DNA from: Lotus japonicus
Taxonomy: Eukaryota; Streptophyta; Magnoliopsida; Fabales; Fabaceae
Assembly: GCF_012489685.1 (NCBI RefSeq)
Contig: NC_080041.1
Location: 107,167,760-107,231,759, forward strand
Direction: 5' to 3'
DNA: 64,000 nucleotides
Under the pieces are notes generated by a model, which did no database searches, had not been told where the DNA came from, and saw only the letters and a program-made list of their open reading frames with translations. This document shows positions 36,852 to 50,329 of this stretch, in pieces. A program made the position numbers and the translations under genes. Position 1 is the stretch's first letter. The number at the start of each line of letters is the position of its first letter.

Positions 36852-39800
36852 AACTCATTTCCCAATTTTAAACAAAAAAATGTCATTACTCATTAGTGAG
36901 ACCTATGCAGTTTAAGTACTTCTTGTTGTTTGAAACTTGATATGCAACTGTTACACTAAATTCTATGGTATTATTGGAGATATGTTGCTGCATATTTTGC
37001 ACACGATGCTATTATTGGTAAAATTCCTTTACATTAACTTTTGCATCTTTAAGGTAAGAATTGCATCTAAATTTTATATATCCATGGATAGATCGTTGAA
37101 GTGCTAGACTATATGGACATAGTTTTTTGTTTGATAATTATATCCAAGGTTCCCATCTCATTAACAAAATCGAACAGGATCATTCCTTATTAAATTAATG
37201 ATTCAAACTTTGTGAGTTTGTGATGTCAAACATTGTACGCAGGAGACCCATATTTAAGATTACCAAATACTCGTGGGATAAGACGGAATATATACAAAGA
37301 ATTTTAACTATCAAGTTACACAATCAAAACACTAATATACAACATTGTGTTGTTGAGATTGATATTTATTGGCTATATTTCCTCTTTACACCTTTTTGTT
37401 GTGAAGCCTACATGTTTCAATCTTTGCCATTCCCAGTTGCTTCAATTGCTTGTTCACATGAGTTGTCCAGAAAGTCAAATCTTAAAGAAAGTTTTAATTG
37501 TGTATCAAAATCAAACATGGTCATGTAATTTCCACCATGAAGACACCACTTTTAATTGTGTGCTTAGGAGGATTCTCAACTGTGGCAATCAAGTTAATAG
37601 CTTTTCTAGCATGCTCTGCCAGCTCACGACTGGGCTCATGTATCTGAGTATCAATATTAGAATTGTCTTTGCTCATCTCTTCTTGACAGAGGCTGGTTTA
37701 GTTGATGAAGAAAACCTCAATCTGAACTCTTAAATCACCGCACTCACTTTGGGCTTACCCATGGACCAGGGTTCTCTTTCTCTCTCCTCTCATCCGCACC
37801 AACTCAGCCTCAATTTGTTTATGTTTTTCCTCCAACCCTGCATTAGTCAGTAGGCCAGTCTTGCCAACTTATAGGCTTCTAAATTGTATAATTCGCCCAA
37901 ATATCAAATGAAATTTCCTCACACCAGCAATTTATTCTTGTAATTTTACTCTTCATACTAAGATAATCTAATTATCTGCATCTAGAAATAAGCTAAGCAT
38001 TGAGGGAATGAGAGAAGCAAATTATAAACCACCATGATGATTTTTTTTTTTTTTAATTATGTTTGGTCTGAAGTTCTCTCTAATCACCATCATAAATCTA
38101 AGCAAAAGAGTTTATGCAGATAGACATTAACAGTTGGGGGGAGATGAAGAAAGAAAAAGAAGTAAACTTACCTAAAACCTCTTGCGCATTGAGGCTTAGA
38201 GAAGGTTCTGTACATAGTTAATGTCCATCCATTTATGCACCACCTGTTACCAATAAGCCAAAAGACATGAAAAAATAGGAGTCAGAATATTAGCTCTAGC
38301 TATGATTGTTAGGACTGTGTCCAAGTAAATTATTGTCATTAAAAATCTTATAATTGACGGTACACATATACTCTTCCCAATATTTGTCTATACAAAGATG
38401 ATTGGACACAGTAAAATATTTTAAATTTTCTATTTTGGGTGCTTATTACTGGGCTTGTGGAAAAAGACTTACCTTGCTGTAAAATTCATTTAGCTCAGGA
38501 AGAACTTTTTCAACAGCTTGTGATTTCACAAAGCACAAATTTCACAAATCTATACTTAAAATAGAAGCACAAAATCTGTTTGGGGTCATCCATCTCCTAC
38601 CTTTGCAGCACCAGTAGAACTTGGGATTATATTTTAAGCTGCCCCTCTTCTCCCTCGCCTATCCTTTATTGAAGGACCATCTACAGTCTTTAGTGTTGCT
38701 GGTGAAAGAGAAAAACAATGAGATGTTACTAATGGCATTTGTGAGGATATAGTGTTATGGTTTATAAATGCAAAAGAGAAAGAAATCAACGGCTATATAA
38801 TTAGCAAAAGTTCATAAGAGACATAGTTGCATGGACTGTTGTCATCAAACCTTCAAGTATACCAAACTCCTTGTGAACCACCTGATGAATAGTTTATATA
38901 GAATGGATGAGATACTTTTATGCATGTTTATGATAAAAAATGAGGGGCAGATGGAAGGGGAAGGCTCATGTTAAACTTAGCTATGTAAAATTTTGTTTCC
39001 AAGAAACCCCCTTCACTTCTCCTCTGTTAAGAGGTGAAATTTACTAATTGATCATATACCAAGATTGTGTACTGTGTATGTACAGCAACTTGCTAATAAT
39101 ATGCCAATATATAGCCACATGATAACATGAGTAGAGGACTGTCATCACAAAATTAAACTTAGGAAGAGTGAAAGTCAAAACAAAAATTATATTATATTTG
39201 ACAACCACTCTATCCAGTACCAGGAAACAATAGTTAGGATCTTAATGAGTACTTGAAGAAGTAAACAAATCCATTCCTAGATCAGCCTAAGAAAATTTGC
39301 AGTATGAAACAACATAACCACATATAAGGAATCCACTCTTTTAAAAGGATTTACATGTAAAAGTTAAACCTCTTCAATAAGGAGCTATCCACCAAAGTCA
39401 TATTATAATTGGGTATTAAGGAATATGGCAAAAGTATAACAAAAATCTCCCCTAGCAATCTTAGCCTTAAGAGGATGATAGAACTATAAGGTCCACATCA
39501 AGAATCAGTTAGTGAAGAAAGTTTTGTAAACAAAATCCATAAGATATAACATAAACAAATTCAAACTAAAGAAATACATCTGTACAATATGTGCTAAAAG
39601 CCTAAAACACCTTTGAAAAGAAAAATCAAAAGAAAGAGGAATAAGAAGGTGGATAAAAAAGCAATTAAGCTCTCTGGTGTTTCACTATAATTAAGAAGTG
39701 AAAGACCCTCAAAGAAACCATGGGCAAAAGAAACAATTTATTCATCATACTAATAGTCTAAGTTTATCATTGACTCCACCAATGATTTTAGGGAAAAGAA

Positions 39801-40559
39801 AATTAGAAATAAAACTCATGATAGAACTCTCTATCCAAAACGAAATTAAAAGAGAGGAAAAACATACCACAATGAGGAAAAACTCCATATCCATTCATAG
39901 GTCCAGCCATAAAAGAAATGACACTCATTCACCTTTTTTTATGGCCTATTAAGTTGAAATAGAAGAAAAAGTAATAACAGTGGCAGAAAATCTTAAACTA
40001 AAGTCATATTAGATTAGGTACTGATAAGAAATAGGTGAATATATACCTAACATCTTAATATGGAATAAGAAACATACTTCACAACATATTTAACAGTCTA
40101 AAAAAGAAATAACCTAGAAGAAGAATAAAAAAGGGAAATGAAGGAGAAAATCACATAACTAAGTGGCCTATAAAAGATAAAATGCAGTGAAAAATTAGAA
40201 ATAATGTAAAAGAAGAATAGGCAGTGAAGCCCACCCCTCTTACACACTGAACATGCATATGACACCCCAACATTTGAGAGCAGATTTCTAAACCCAGCTA
40301 TTTAGACCAGCAGGAAGAACATAACTTACAACTTATGACAACAGGAGCTCATATCTATCACCATAATCCATAGCTAAAAGAGTAATAAATCACAAAAGAT
40401 GATGATGTAGGAGCATGAAAGCCATATGATATATGGATAGTGTTAGGAGCACAGTGACATATACCAATTCATACATCAAAATGACTTACAAATAGACATA
40501 ATAATAGATTAATACAAAATACACTTAAGAGATGATGTCTATAGCACAATCTTCAACGT
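36852..40559. other. Long stretch without a supportable gene
   Basis: Several short ORFs lie at 37.2-37.7 kb, but none shows a recognisable domain or splice-consistent extension. Given the helicase fragment next to it, parts may be decayed Helitron cargo. The 38.6-40.5 kb part is AT-rich with A-runs and nothing defined. Confidence 0.4.
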
Positions 40560-41090
40560 GGATAAACTTAGTTTCTTAGTAGATTACTCAACATCTGCAT
40601 CTTCTTCTAGTGAAAAGGATCTTAAACTCTGAAAATGCCAGTTTTTCTTGTTCCCCTTGTTCCATTTCACCCTTTGCAGGCTTGGTCAGCACCAAAACAC
40701 AGCAAGTATGCCTCTTGGTTGCTCCTGCGCTTGCAAGGTCCTCTTTAGATTGAAACCATTTTCCATTTCATGAACTGAAGTCACAACAGTTGCAACATAC
40801 CTGTAGTATAAAAAGGGTAATCAATATAGATTTGTCATAAATAATAAGTCAAGATTTAGTATTCATAAGTAACAAAAATTCAACACTTCTAAGGCAAATG
40901 CCATTTTAGATTGATTTTAGGCAAGATTAAGCCACAAATTTCTGCCTTATTGGCTATACCAGTACTAATATACCTTCTAGTTGACTCCAATTCAAAATAT
41001 GTTGCCATAAAATGTCCAGCAGTAGCCATGGTTTCAAGCTCATCAACATTGTAAAATTCCAACATTCCGTTTAAGCCATTCAACTAGTTA
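40560..41090 (-). pseudogene. Unrecognised coding-like exons, possibly Helitron cargo
   Basis: On the minus strand, an AG acceptor near 41090 opens a stretch encoding LNGMLEFYNVDELETMATAG and then FMATYFELESTRRYI. A further open stretch near 40810-40600 encodes TSVHEMENGFNLKRTL with an in-frame stop. The protein-like character is clear, but the family is not. A replication protein A-like origin is possible, given the nearby Helitron helicase, but I cannot show it. Confidence 0.3.
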
Positions 41091-43073
41091 AAAACAAATA
41101 AAAAGAGAAAATTATCTTAGCATCAATCAAGACAAGTTGCAAATTTAGAAAGTTTAGCAGTAGGTGCCATCTCCCACTTCCTAATAAACCTTGGTCTGAT
41201 CTTCCATGCTTCTCTATCATGGTTTCAAGCTCATCTACAATAAAAGAATTCAAACAGATCAGTGAAATGAGATGAAATAGAAGGATTGGGATATGAGAAT
41301 GGTGTGAATGAGAGTTCAGAACATGGAGTATTTATAGCCAAAATTTGAAAGTGTACTGACACAAAAAGACCTCAATGAGCTGACAATATTCATCATATAT
41401 ACATGTGAAATCTCATTTAACAAAAATAAACAACAGGATATCAATTTCACATCTAGTACGAAATACATTCAAAAAAGGACCATAATTGATGAGGATTTGG
41501 ATTGATACTGGCCATTTGCTAAAGGATTCAACCATAGCAGTTGGGGTTCTCGTGATGAAGGATGACAAATGAACAGTGGACCGTGTGAGCTGTCGATACA
41601 CAATTGGTTCTACCATAATCGGCGGCGACATTAGCTTCAAACACACATCATGCGGCGGCCGAAAGTAATTGGTCATCAGATCAATCGGAAGAGACTATTT
41701 TGATGGATTGGTGAGAAGTGGGTGGAAAGAGGAAGGATAACACGGAAACACAGCTGGATTTGAGATTGATGTGGAGGAAAGTAAGGTTGTGAGAGAGGGA
41801 AATCGAAATCAGAAGGATATGGATTGTACGGTAGAGCACACCCGCAAGAAAGATCTAGGGTTGATGAGAGAGGATGAGAAAGAAACCTCAACTGAGAAAC
41901 GACGTCGTATTACAATGGCCAAAGAGGAAAAAAATATGAACACGTGTCGCTTCGCCATTGGTGTTCTTTTAGCTACAGTAATTGAAGAATAAGAAGTAAT
42001 AGATTGGTGACCTACGTCGAAAGTCATTTTTAATTGTTAAATGAGTATTATACTAAAATATCTTGGAGAAAAAAATATTAAAAATTTACTCTTGTCCTAC
42101 ATTACATCTTTAGAGCCAGCATATAACACCGACGCAAAATTAAATGCATTTGCGAGTGCCAAGTTGAAGAAGAGAGTTGAGTCGGCTAAGTTTATAAAAA
42201 ATATATATATTTTTGTAAAACATATGTTAGAGGTAGTTAAATTATGGAATCTGGGTAACAGTAAAATTAGTCTCTGTCTTTGTAGTGAGTTTTAACTTTC
42301 ATCCCTTCTCGAAAAATATTTAGCGATATCTCCCAAGTATTTCATGTGTTTTAGTATTAGTCCTTGCCGGAGGACACAACTCTGCTATTTCTCCCAACTG
42401 TGTTTTAGTATTCGTCCCTTCAACACAACTACTGTGCTATTTCCCTTATTTAACATGTTTAGCTTTTTGCTCAATTTTCCTTATTTTATTTCAAAATTCA
42501 CTTTTTCACCTGTAATCTGTCCATTGTACAATTATTATGAACAGTGAGTTTTTTTTTTGGTATTTGAACAGTGAGTTTTTGTAAAAATAACCTAAGATAT
42601 AATAATGAAAAATTAAAACAAAATAGATATTTATATGTTAGACAAATTATATAACTCGAACTTTCAAAGTAAAAATGTAAAAGAGAAGATTGTAGAGAGA
42701 TAAAATAAAATGTAAAGATCAAGGGCTGTACTCAAAAGCTAAGACTACAAACTTTTCAACCTTTTCAATTTCAATGGCAACAGCACCCATGTGAACATAA
42801 TACGTACATGTGCTAGCATCAACTATGTTAGCTATTCAATAATTCATTATTAGTTTATCCATCAATTAAAAATCGAGTTTACGCATTTGTTTACTCTTGG
42901 TGCAAGTTGCTTATAATTACTTCATAATTATTTTGTTTATATGACGAGACTCTAACAGATCGGGGTTGACCTTCATCATATTAAGTACCTCCCTCTTCCA
43001 ATTATTTGTAGAACCTCTGCACTTTTACTCACAATTAATTCTCATCTGCCATTCCATCAGAGAGTAGACAGAT
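41091..43073. other. Upstream of actin-like gene 2; short ORFs only
   Basis: A minus-strand ORF (41413-41676) and ORFs near 41.7-42.0 kb on both strands have no recognised domain. A segment containing ATGGTTTCAAGCTCATC is present twice (41028 and 41219), a small local duplication. From 42.7 to 43.07 kb lies the presumed promoter and leader of the actin gene; no element is assigned. Confidence 0.35.
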
Positions 43074-45707
43074 ATGGCATACTACGATGATATTCAACCT
43101 ATTGTTTTTGACAATGGATCAGGAGTGTTTAAGGTACGTACATATATAATGAAACTGATCTTTTATGTTTTAGAGATGGCAATTTATCTTTAAGTGCCGC
43201 TATTTGGCACGATTAATATAGCTAGGCACGATGAAGCTCGACATGAATTTCAATACACAACACTTGTGGTCGATCTGTTATCATCCCTCTCCTCTCCCTA
43301 ATTTTATCACCCTTCGCTACCTCCAGAGAGCCCCAAGGCCAAACCAAATAACCAAACAAGAAGAAGATTAAGACCCCAGACCCTGTAAGGGTGACTCTCC
43401 TAAGAACCATTAAAAAATCAATTTTTTTGTACAGTCCAATCAAATTGAAATATACGAGTTCAGATTGCAAGCTTCAATTGTATTGAACACGAATAAATTA
43501 CAAAAATGAAAAATTGAGAGAAAAGGAGGAAGGGGTAATTGAGAAAAAAGGAGGATGAAGATGAGCCATGGCTCACTGCGTCGACGAGAGCGGAGGAGGT
43601 GAGGTGTGAAACTTATGGTGGTTGTGGATATTAAGGCTTGTCTGGGTACTTGCACTGGCCAGAAAAGTGAAAGTTAAAAAGAGAGAGGGGAGCCCGGTGG
43701 AGTCTGGATCGTGACGGTGGCCGCCTCACAGTGGTGCGGCCGCCAGAGCTTTGGGTGGTAGAGTTGCAAAGGATGATTCAGCTTTTATTTTTGTAATTTA
43801 AAAATATTATTTTTTAGACATCATGCGTATCATCGTGCATAAAGCTTTAGCATTTCCTTTATCTTTTTGTATCCATCGTTTATGATTATATTTTAATATG
43901 AGAATATTTTTTCACTTTTTAGGGTGGACTTGTCAGATATGACGCTCCGCATGCTGTGTTTCCCAGCATCGTGGGGCGCTCTCAACATGCGGGTATGATG
44001 GTGGGCATAACCCGAAAAGATGCATATGTTGGCGATGAGGCAGACTCTAGAAGTGGCCTTCTAACTCTGAAATACCCAATTGAACACGGAGTTGTGAGCA
44101 ATTGGGATGACATGGAAAAGATTTGGCACCATGCCTTTTATAATGAACTTCGTGTTTCCCCAGAAGAGCATCCTCTTCTTCTAACCGAGGTTCCCTTAAA
44201 CACTAAGAATAACCGTGAGAAGATGACTCAAATCATGTTTGAGACTTTTAGTACCCCTGCTATGTATATATCCAACGGTGCTGTTCTCTCAATGTATGCA
44301 AGTGGACGTATAAATGGTAAGCTAGCGTGCAATTCGTGATTTACTTATTTAATTTCACTCGTTCGAAAAATTGTAACTGCTAATCAAGTAGGTTGGTGTA
44401 GTGGTTCAGCACTTCATCCTTCAAGCAAGTAGTTGGGGGTTCGAATCCCAACTCTTGCGAATAGAGAAAAGTCCTTGGTCAATCCCCTACCGCTTAGTGC
44501 GCTGACCGTGGGGCGAGAGATTAGTCTCACGGCTGTCGGGTGTGGGGATACGTTGATCAAGACCAAAAAAAAAAAATTGTAATTGCTTATCCTTCAAGCT
44601 CAACATTTATCCTCACCCTTCCAATACTAGGAGAGAGTCATGAGTAATTAATAGGGGTAGTTTTGAAATTGAACATGAGTAATTTATATATTATGAAAAA
44701 TATTTATAAAAAGGCTTAATGAAAGGATTATTTTTCACACTTCAGAAAATTTTAGGAGTTAAATACATTTTTTTAAACGTGAAGAATTAAGTCGCACGTA
44801 AAGCAAACAGGTTAATCCACAAGTCAAAATTAAGGGACTAAATTTATTTCATTTTCAAGTTTGTTAATTTATTTGCCTTCTCTTTGTAGGTATTGTATTG
44901 GAGTGTGGTGATGGTGTGACCAGCACTGCTCCTGTTTACGAGGGTTATGTCCTCCCACATGCCATCCAAAGTCTTAATTTTGGTGGTAGCGATATCACTA
45001 AATACTTGATAGATATTTTGGGTGAACGTGGCTATTCATTCACCAACTCCTCAGAGTGTAAAATTGTGAGGGACATGAAAGAAAAATTAGCTTACCTTGC
45101 CCTTAACTATGAGCATGAGCTAGCAACAGCCAAAACTAGTTCTTGTGTTGATTATGAGTTGCCAGATGGGCATGTAATCACTATTGGTGATGAGAGGTTC
45201 AAATGTCCAGAGGTTTTATTCCAACCATCCTTGATTGGTATGAAAGTACCTCACACTAATGATCCAGCACATGGTATTCATGAGATAATAAATGAATCCA
45301 TAATGAAATGTGATTCTGAAATTAGGAAAGACTTCTACGGAAACATTGTCCTCTCCGGGGGATCAACCATGTTCCCAGGCATTGCTGATCGATTAACCAA
45401 GGAAATTACTAGTATAGCCCCTTCAAGCATTCGCATCAAAGTGGTTGCACCACCTGAGAGGAAGTACTCTGTTTGGATTGGTGGTTCTATCTTGGCATCA
45501 CTTAGCACCTTCCAACAGGTTTCTTCTGTTCCTTCTTTCTAATTTACTTCAATCTTGACAATTGACATGCTAGCTATTGAGAGTTTTTTTTAATATATAA
45601 GACACATATACTAATAAAACAAATTGTCCTTGTGAGTGTAGATGTGGGTTACAAAGGCAGAATATGACGAGTCTGGTCCATCAATCGTGCATCAAAAGTG
45701 CTTCTAA
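43074..45707 (+). CDS. Divergent actin (gene 2), 4 exons
   Basis: Exons 43074-43133, 43923-44316, 44890-45518 and 45642-45707 give 382 aa, with introns at the standard plant-actin positions. The D-loop is present ([16 protein letters not shown]). Conventional catalytic features are altered: Gln137 is Gly (MYISNGAVL), the second phosphate loop reads ECGDGVTS (Asp154 to Glu, His161 to Ser), and exon 3 is 15 nt longer because VPHTNDPA is inserted before GIHE while two residues are lost near [11 protein letters not shown]. The frame and splice sites are intact. Intron 1 (789 nt) contains a repeat that recurs at 51.6-52.26 kb, and intron 2 carries a SINE. It likely binds nucleotide but hydrolyses it poorly (inference). 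It is the parent of the partial copy at 51.5-61.4 kb. Confidence 0.85.
44386..44571 (+). mobile_element. tRNA-derived SINE in intron 2 of actin gene 2
   Basis: It contains GGTTGGTGTAGTGGTTCAGC (A-box side) and GGTTCGAATCCC (B box), a roughly 100-bp body and an A-rich tail. Near-identical copies of AAATTGTAACTGCTAATC flank it (about 44367 and 44573), differing at two positions, as expected of a SINE target duplication. It is a different SINE family from the 11952 and 51519 copies. Confidence 0.85.
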
Positions 45708-46382
45708 TTAAGTTGTTCGGAAAATAAGTGTTGTTATCCCATGGGAGGACTATCTGTAATAATATCTCCGGAACCGCTGCAGCTTGTAACACTTCTGTAG
45801 CTTTTATTATTTGGTGGAGTGTTTGATTTGCAAATTGTGAGGAGTTGTTTATCGACATAGTCCAGCTTTTTCAGTATATTTGGATGAATATATATAGAAA
45901 AAGATGGATCCAAAATCATTTAATTTGAAAAGATTCCACAAAGTATGATTGATTTACCACAACCCAAAGCCAAATTAATATTCAAGTTTATCTTAATATT
46001 AAGTACTTAAATGTTATTGGGTTGCGGTAAATCTTAACTTCAATATTAATATACAAATTAAAGATGTCTCTTGGAGCATTTAAGGCTCATCATTTATTGA
46101 TATCAAAATACTTTGTTATTTTGCTTAACAAAGAGTTTGATCTTGCTAAAAACAATTCTTTGTTTAGCAATGGCTGATTTTAATGTTAGCGGTGGTTTCA
46201 AACCTCCTTGACAAAATTTCACTAATAACGAGACCCACAAACATCTACCAACCTATCAACTGAGAAAGAACCAGAATCACTATCTCCTACCATGGGAATA
46301 TTAATTAACAATGTTCACCACAGCTCCTACCATTGAAATTTCAAAATTAGCTTCATAGAAGCCTGAAAGATTAGGAGGAATT
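45708..46382. other. 3' flank of actin gene 2, nothing recognised
   Basis: AT-rich, presumably 3' UTR then intergenic. No ORF is supported. Confidence 0.5.
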
Positions 46383-47915
46383 TATTATGCACACCTAAAA
46401 ACTTGTGTAAGGTTACACCATGTCATTTTTAATCTGCAGTAGCAGGTTTAGTAGGTTTTTTAAAAAAAATCAAAAAACATATATATTAGTAAATTAGTTA
46501 ATGAAAGATTAGGTTAATTAGTGAATAAATTATCCTCCTCCTTCCTCAACCCATCATCTTCTCCCACCCATCAACCGCCGCAAGCCGCCATAAACACCAC
46601 CACCGGACCCTGTATCCACTTCCAGAACAAGACCCAGATCCAGATCCATGATGACTCCGCCCGCACCCATCACCGCGTTTCTTCCCCTCCTTCTCTCGCC
46701 AAATCCGGTTCTGCTTCTTCTTCTGCAACTCAAAGAACGACCCAGAAAAAATGGTGGAAGGGCTTAGATGGTGGCAAGATCTAGTTTGATCTTGCGATTT
46801 TTGTGGTAGGGAGAGGGATTTTTGCGGTTGCTGGGTTGAAGATATGGGTTTCCCACGTTTCTGAGTTTCTTTTGGGGGGGGGGGGATGAAGGTTAATCTG
46901 ATCTTCTAATGACTTTATCCAATGGTGTGCTTCCCCCAAATATTGACAGAATTTTTTGAACCCATTGAATCACTTCTTAGAAGCTGAGTTCTTCATGATA
47001 TACAACAAACAACCCAGAAAAAGCCTCCACATGGAGTGCGAAAAATCCATCGCCAGAAAGGTCTGCGACGCCGTTTTGGAAGCCAGATCTAAAGCGATAA
47101 CCCTCTCGACGAGGAACAGTGGTGCGAATCGTATAGAGGAATTCGCGAAATTGGGGACCGGAAAGAGGGGGAGTAGAGCGCGCCGATTGGAACCACGGAT
47201 TTCAGGTAGAGCTCGCGGGACATGGAAACATGCTCGTCGAGCTTGAAGGCGCAGATGGGTTTATTTCTATGTGTTTTGGGTTTATTTCTCTTCTGGGATT
47301 TCTATGTGTTTTGGATTTATTTCTCTTTTGGGGTTTTGTGTGTTGCGTTTCTTCTCTTCTAGGTTTTATGGGTGTTTTGGGTATATTAATACATGTATTT
47401 TGTCAAGGTTCTATCTATGTGATTATGCTAGTTTGAGCTCGTTTTTTGGATAATGGATTGGCGGTAGTTTTGGGTGTTGATGGATTAGTAGTTGGTGATG
47501 AATTGCGCTGATTTCATGGTGGTTTGAGGCTGTAATTGTTTTATCTTTTGATGGCTGTAATTTGCTTTTTATATATTAAGAGGGATTAATTTGTTTTTTG
47601 CTGGGTGAGGTGAAGTTGTTTTACTGGGTTTTTTTTATACTATGGAGAAGAAGATGAAGATCATGGGGGAAGATATGAAGATGATGAATTTCTGGGTTTT
47701 GATGATGAGTCTGTTGATGGGGATGGGTTTTGGTGAAGAAGGGATAGAGAAGAGGAACATATTAAGGAAAAAAATATTTTGAAAATATTTATTAAAGATA
47801 AATGTTTAATTAAGAAAATATGAATTTTGATTTTTTAAAAAAAAAACCTGTAATAGTGGGTCAAAAGTGCTTGGTGCAACCTTACACAAGTTTTTAGATG
47901 ATCATAATAAAATTT
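46383..47915. mobile_element. Foldback element with captured exon-like sequence
   Basis: The ends carry ACCTAAAAACTTGTGTAAGG at the left and its inverted match ACCTTACACAAGTTTTTAG at the right; the match runs about 45 bp. Inside, 46530-47240 is GC-rich and contains an open stretch (ECEKSIARKVCDAVLEARSK) unlike the AT-rich ends, so it looks like captured host sequence. No clear target duplication was found. A Pack-MULE-like element is likely but unproven. Confidence 0.55.
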
Positions 47916-48582
47916 TCCGAAACATTAGGTGCAATAACAGCTACGAAAAGTGCAAACATTGCATTTAGTGTGACAATGAGAACAAAACGACATCCAGTCA
48001 ACCATTTGTCATCATAATGGTGAATTTCATTTGAAGATGTTCCAGAAATCACATCAATTATTTGTGTAGCAATTTTACAAACACATTCTAAACAACGTTA
48101 AAGAATCACCAAGTTCAAACATAATTTTATTGAAGAGATTTCCTATCTATGAAGCTCTTTTACAAACTCCTTGTGAATTAACAGCATTAACAGCATATGT
48201 GCACAAACTGTATATCCAACACCTATTTGGCACTGAATTTCTTCGATCAAAATTGAGTTTTCATTGTTAAAATGAGTTACCTCTGACACAGTAACAAAAT
48301 CCCCCACACATAATGGCAAATTTGTTGATTCTTGAATTCTGGATGGCAATGAGAGGAGCATCAATTTGATCCATGACTGAATTCTTCATCACAGGAAGAT
48401 ATAGCTTGTTTCTATTACCACTGCACAATGTTGATTGAACTTGGTCAAAGTAGTACATTGTGTCTTCTTCACAATGCTGATTCAAAGAGCCACACAAAAT
48501 ATGATTCTAAATCTGATAAACAAGAAATAGTCTCTAATTCTCGAAGAGGCAATTATTGTGTCGAAATCAACAAAGCATTGAA
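47916..48582. other. Intergenic, nothing recognised
   Basis: Short ORFs only, with no domain. Confidence 0.45.
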
Positions 48583-48587
48583 GTTAT

Positions 48588-49132
48588 TGTTGGGATGTCA
48601 AGTGTGAGTAAGAAGTCTCATATTGGAAGATTAGAGGAGTAATGAGCACGTTATAACTGAGATGACCCATACACCTAATGCCTTAAGGTTTTGGGTGAAA
48701 GATGTGGCGTCTAATTCACTTGTGATTTGCTAATGTTAGCCCAATGTGGACGATACCCCCGGTTTTAAGCCTCTTGCGGCCCAACAGTGGTATCAAAGCC
48801 GATTGTTAGTGCGATCATGGTGACGGCTCTTTGTGTTGAAATGGTGGCTAGGCGGCGTGTCCCGTTGATGGAGATCCAACAGCGGGGCAAGTATTTGGAG
48901 GTTTTCCGCTTGAGATAGACTCACACTTGAGGGGGAGATTGTTGGGATGTCAAGTCTGAGTAAGAAGTCCCACATTGGAAGATTAGAGGAGTAATGAACA
49001 CTTTATAAGTGAGAGGACCCATGCACCTAATGCCTTAAGGTTTTAGGTAAATGATGTGATATTTAATCCACTTTGGTGTGCTCATGTAAGCCCAATGTGA
49101 TGATCTCCGATTTATCCTCTTGCGATCCAACA
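48588..49132 (+). mobile_element. Complete TRIM retrotransposon
   Basis: Two LTRs (48588-48786 and 48940-49132; TGTTGGGATGTCAAG...CCAACA) flank about 150 bp. The primer-binding site TGGTATCAAAGCC (48788-48800) matches the initiator methionine tRNA type, and a purine run GAGGGGGAGA precedes the second LTR. A perfect 5-bp duplication, GTTAT, lies at 48583-48587 and 49133-49137. It has no coding capacity, as expected for terminal-repeat retrotransposons in miniature. Confidence 0.95.
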
Positions 49133-49137
49133 GTTAT

Positions 49138-50329
49138 CAAAGATAAAAAGATGGATGTTACTATACAATTGGCTAGGCGTTTCAATGGTTCTATCAGAAG
49201 ATGGGAAGGTTCATTTTTTGCAACATTCATCATTTTCTGCAACATTCGTCAGGGTGTGATGGTAGGGATAGGAAGGGTGGGGGCTGGTTTATATGGTTGG
49301 CAACAATGTGGCTCATTTGGAACCTCAGAAATAGCACACAAGCATGTTTTAAAAGCCAAACCAAAACCCCTATATCTACATAATAGGGAAAGACCCATTT
49401 GAAGTCGAAAAACAAAGACAAGTAACGGGATTTAATCAAACCGCACAACATCTATAAAATAGAGACCTAGCCCAACTCATCCCAACAACAAATACCCACC
49501 TGCTAGAGCACCATAGAGCTGAAACAACCTCAAAGAAAACATAAATATTATAAACATAAAACTAGTAAAAGACAAGAAATTGTACGGTAAATAAGCAAAC
49601 AGCAGCGCCCAAACAGACACCAAGCCACCACTACCAGTCTTGCAGCAGCATCCGCCAAAGGAGAAGACGTTGAGGCCGAAAAGGGAACGTAGCCTCAACA
49701 CCCTTTGCAGAGAGATGAGAAATGACGACAGGAATAGAACCAAACAGCTGCATCGCACCCACCATCTACCAACGAGCACCACAGCCTCACCCCTCAAACA
49801 CCATATCCCCCTCTAAAATCATCAAACCGCACGCGAAAAGAAAAGCAAAACTTTTTTCTTATATTTAATTTTTTTAGTAAAAAATCTTACATTTAGTATT
49901 TGATAAAATATTATGTAAAAATATTAGATGTAGCTCTATTAAATTTATACTATTTATTCACAAAAAACTATTTTAAATTTGAACTCGACTCAGTCTTCTA
50001 ATACTTGGAAATAATTGATTATAAAAATTAAAAAGGAAATTGAAATAATAGATATTTATTGAAATAGATACCTTAGAGTGCACACAGGGAAAAAGAAAAG
50101 CAAAACCTTTTTCTTTGCGTTATTTATTCAACTTAGAGTCTGTTTGAAATTGTTATGTTGTATAGTATAAGGATTGATAGTATTAAGTCCGATAAAAATT
50201 TAATAATATACAACATTTGATCATACACTGTATAACTTATCATTTCATTTAAATTAATATAAACATCTATCTCGTAAAATACTAAATAATGATAGATATT
50301 ATAAAATGAGGATGATGTTAGTGGGTGAT
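49138..50329. other. Intergenic, nothing recognised
   Basis: Minus-strand ORF-like stretches at 49.2-49.8 kb lack any domain. From 49.85 to 50.33 kb the sequence is AT-rich. Confidence 0.45.

Noticed and set aside
44386..44571. Possible tRNA gene (GGTTCGAATCC B box)
   Set aside because: No cloverleaf can be closed; A-rich tail and target duplications show it is a SINE.
47271..47453. Hydrophobic ORFs at 47.2-47.45 kb
   Set aside because: T-rich repetitive sequence within the foldback element, no conserved motif.
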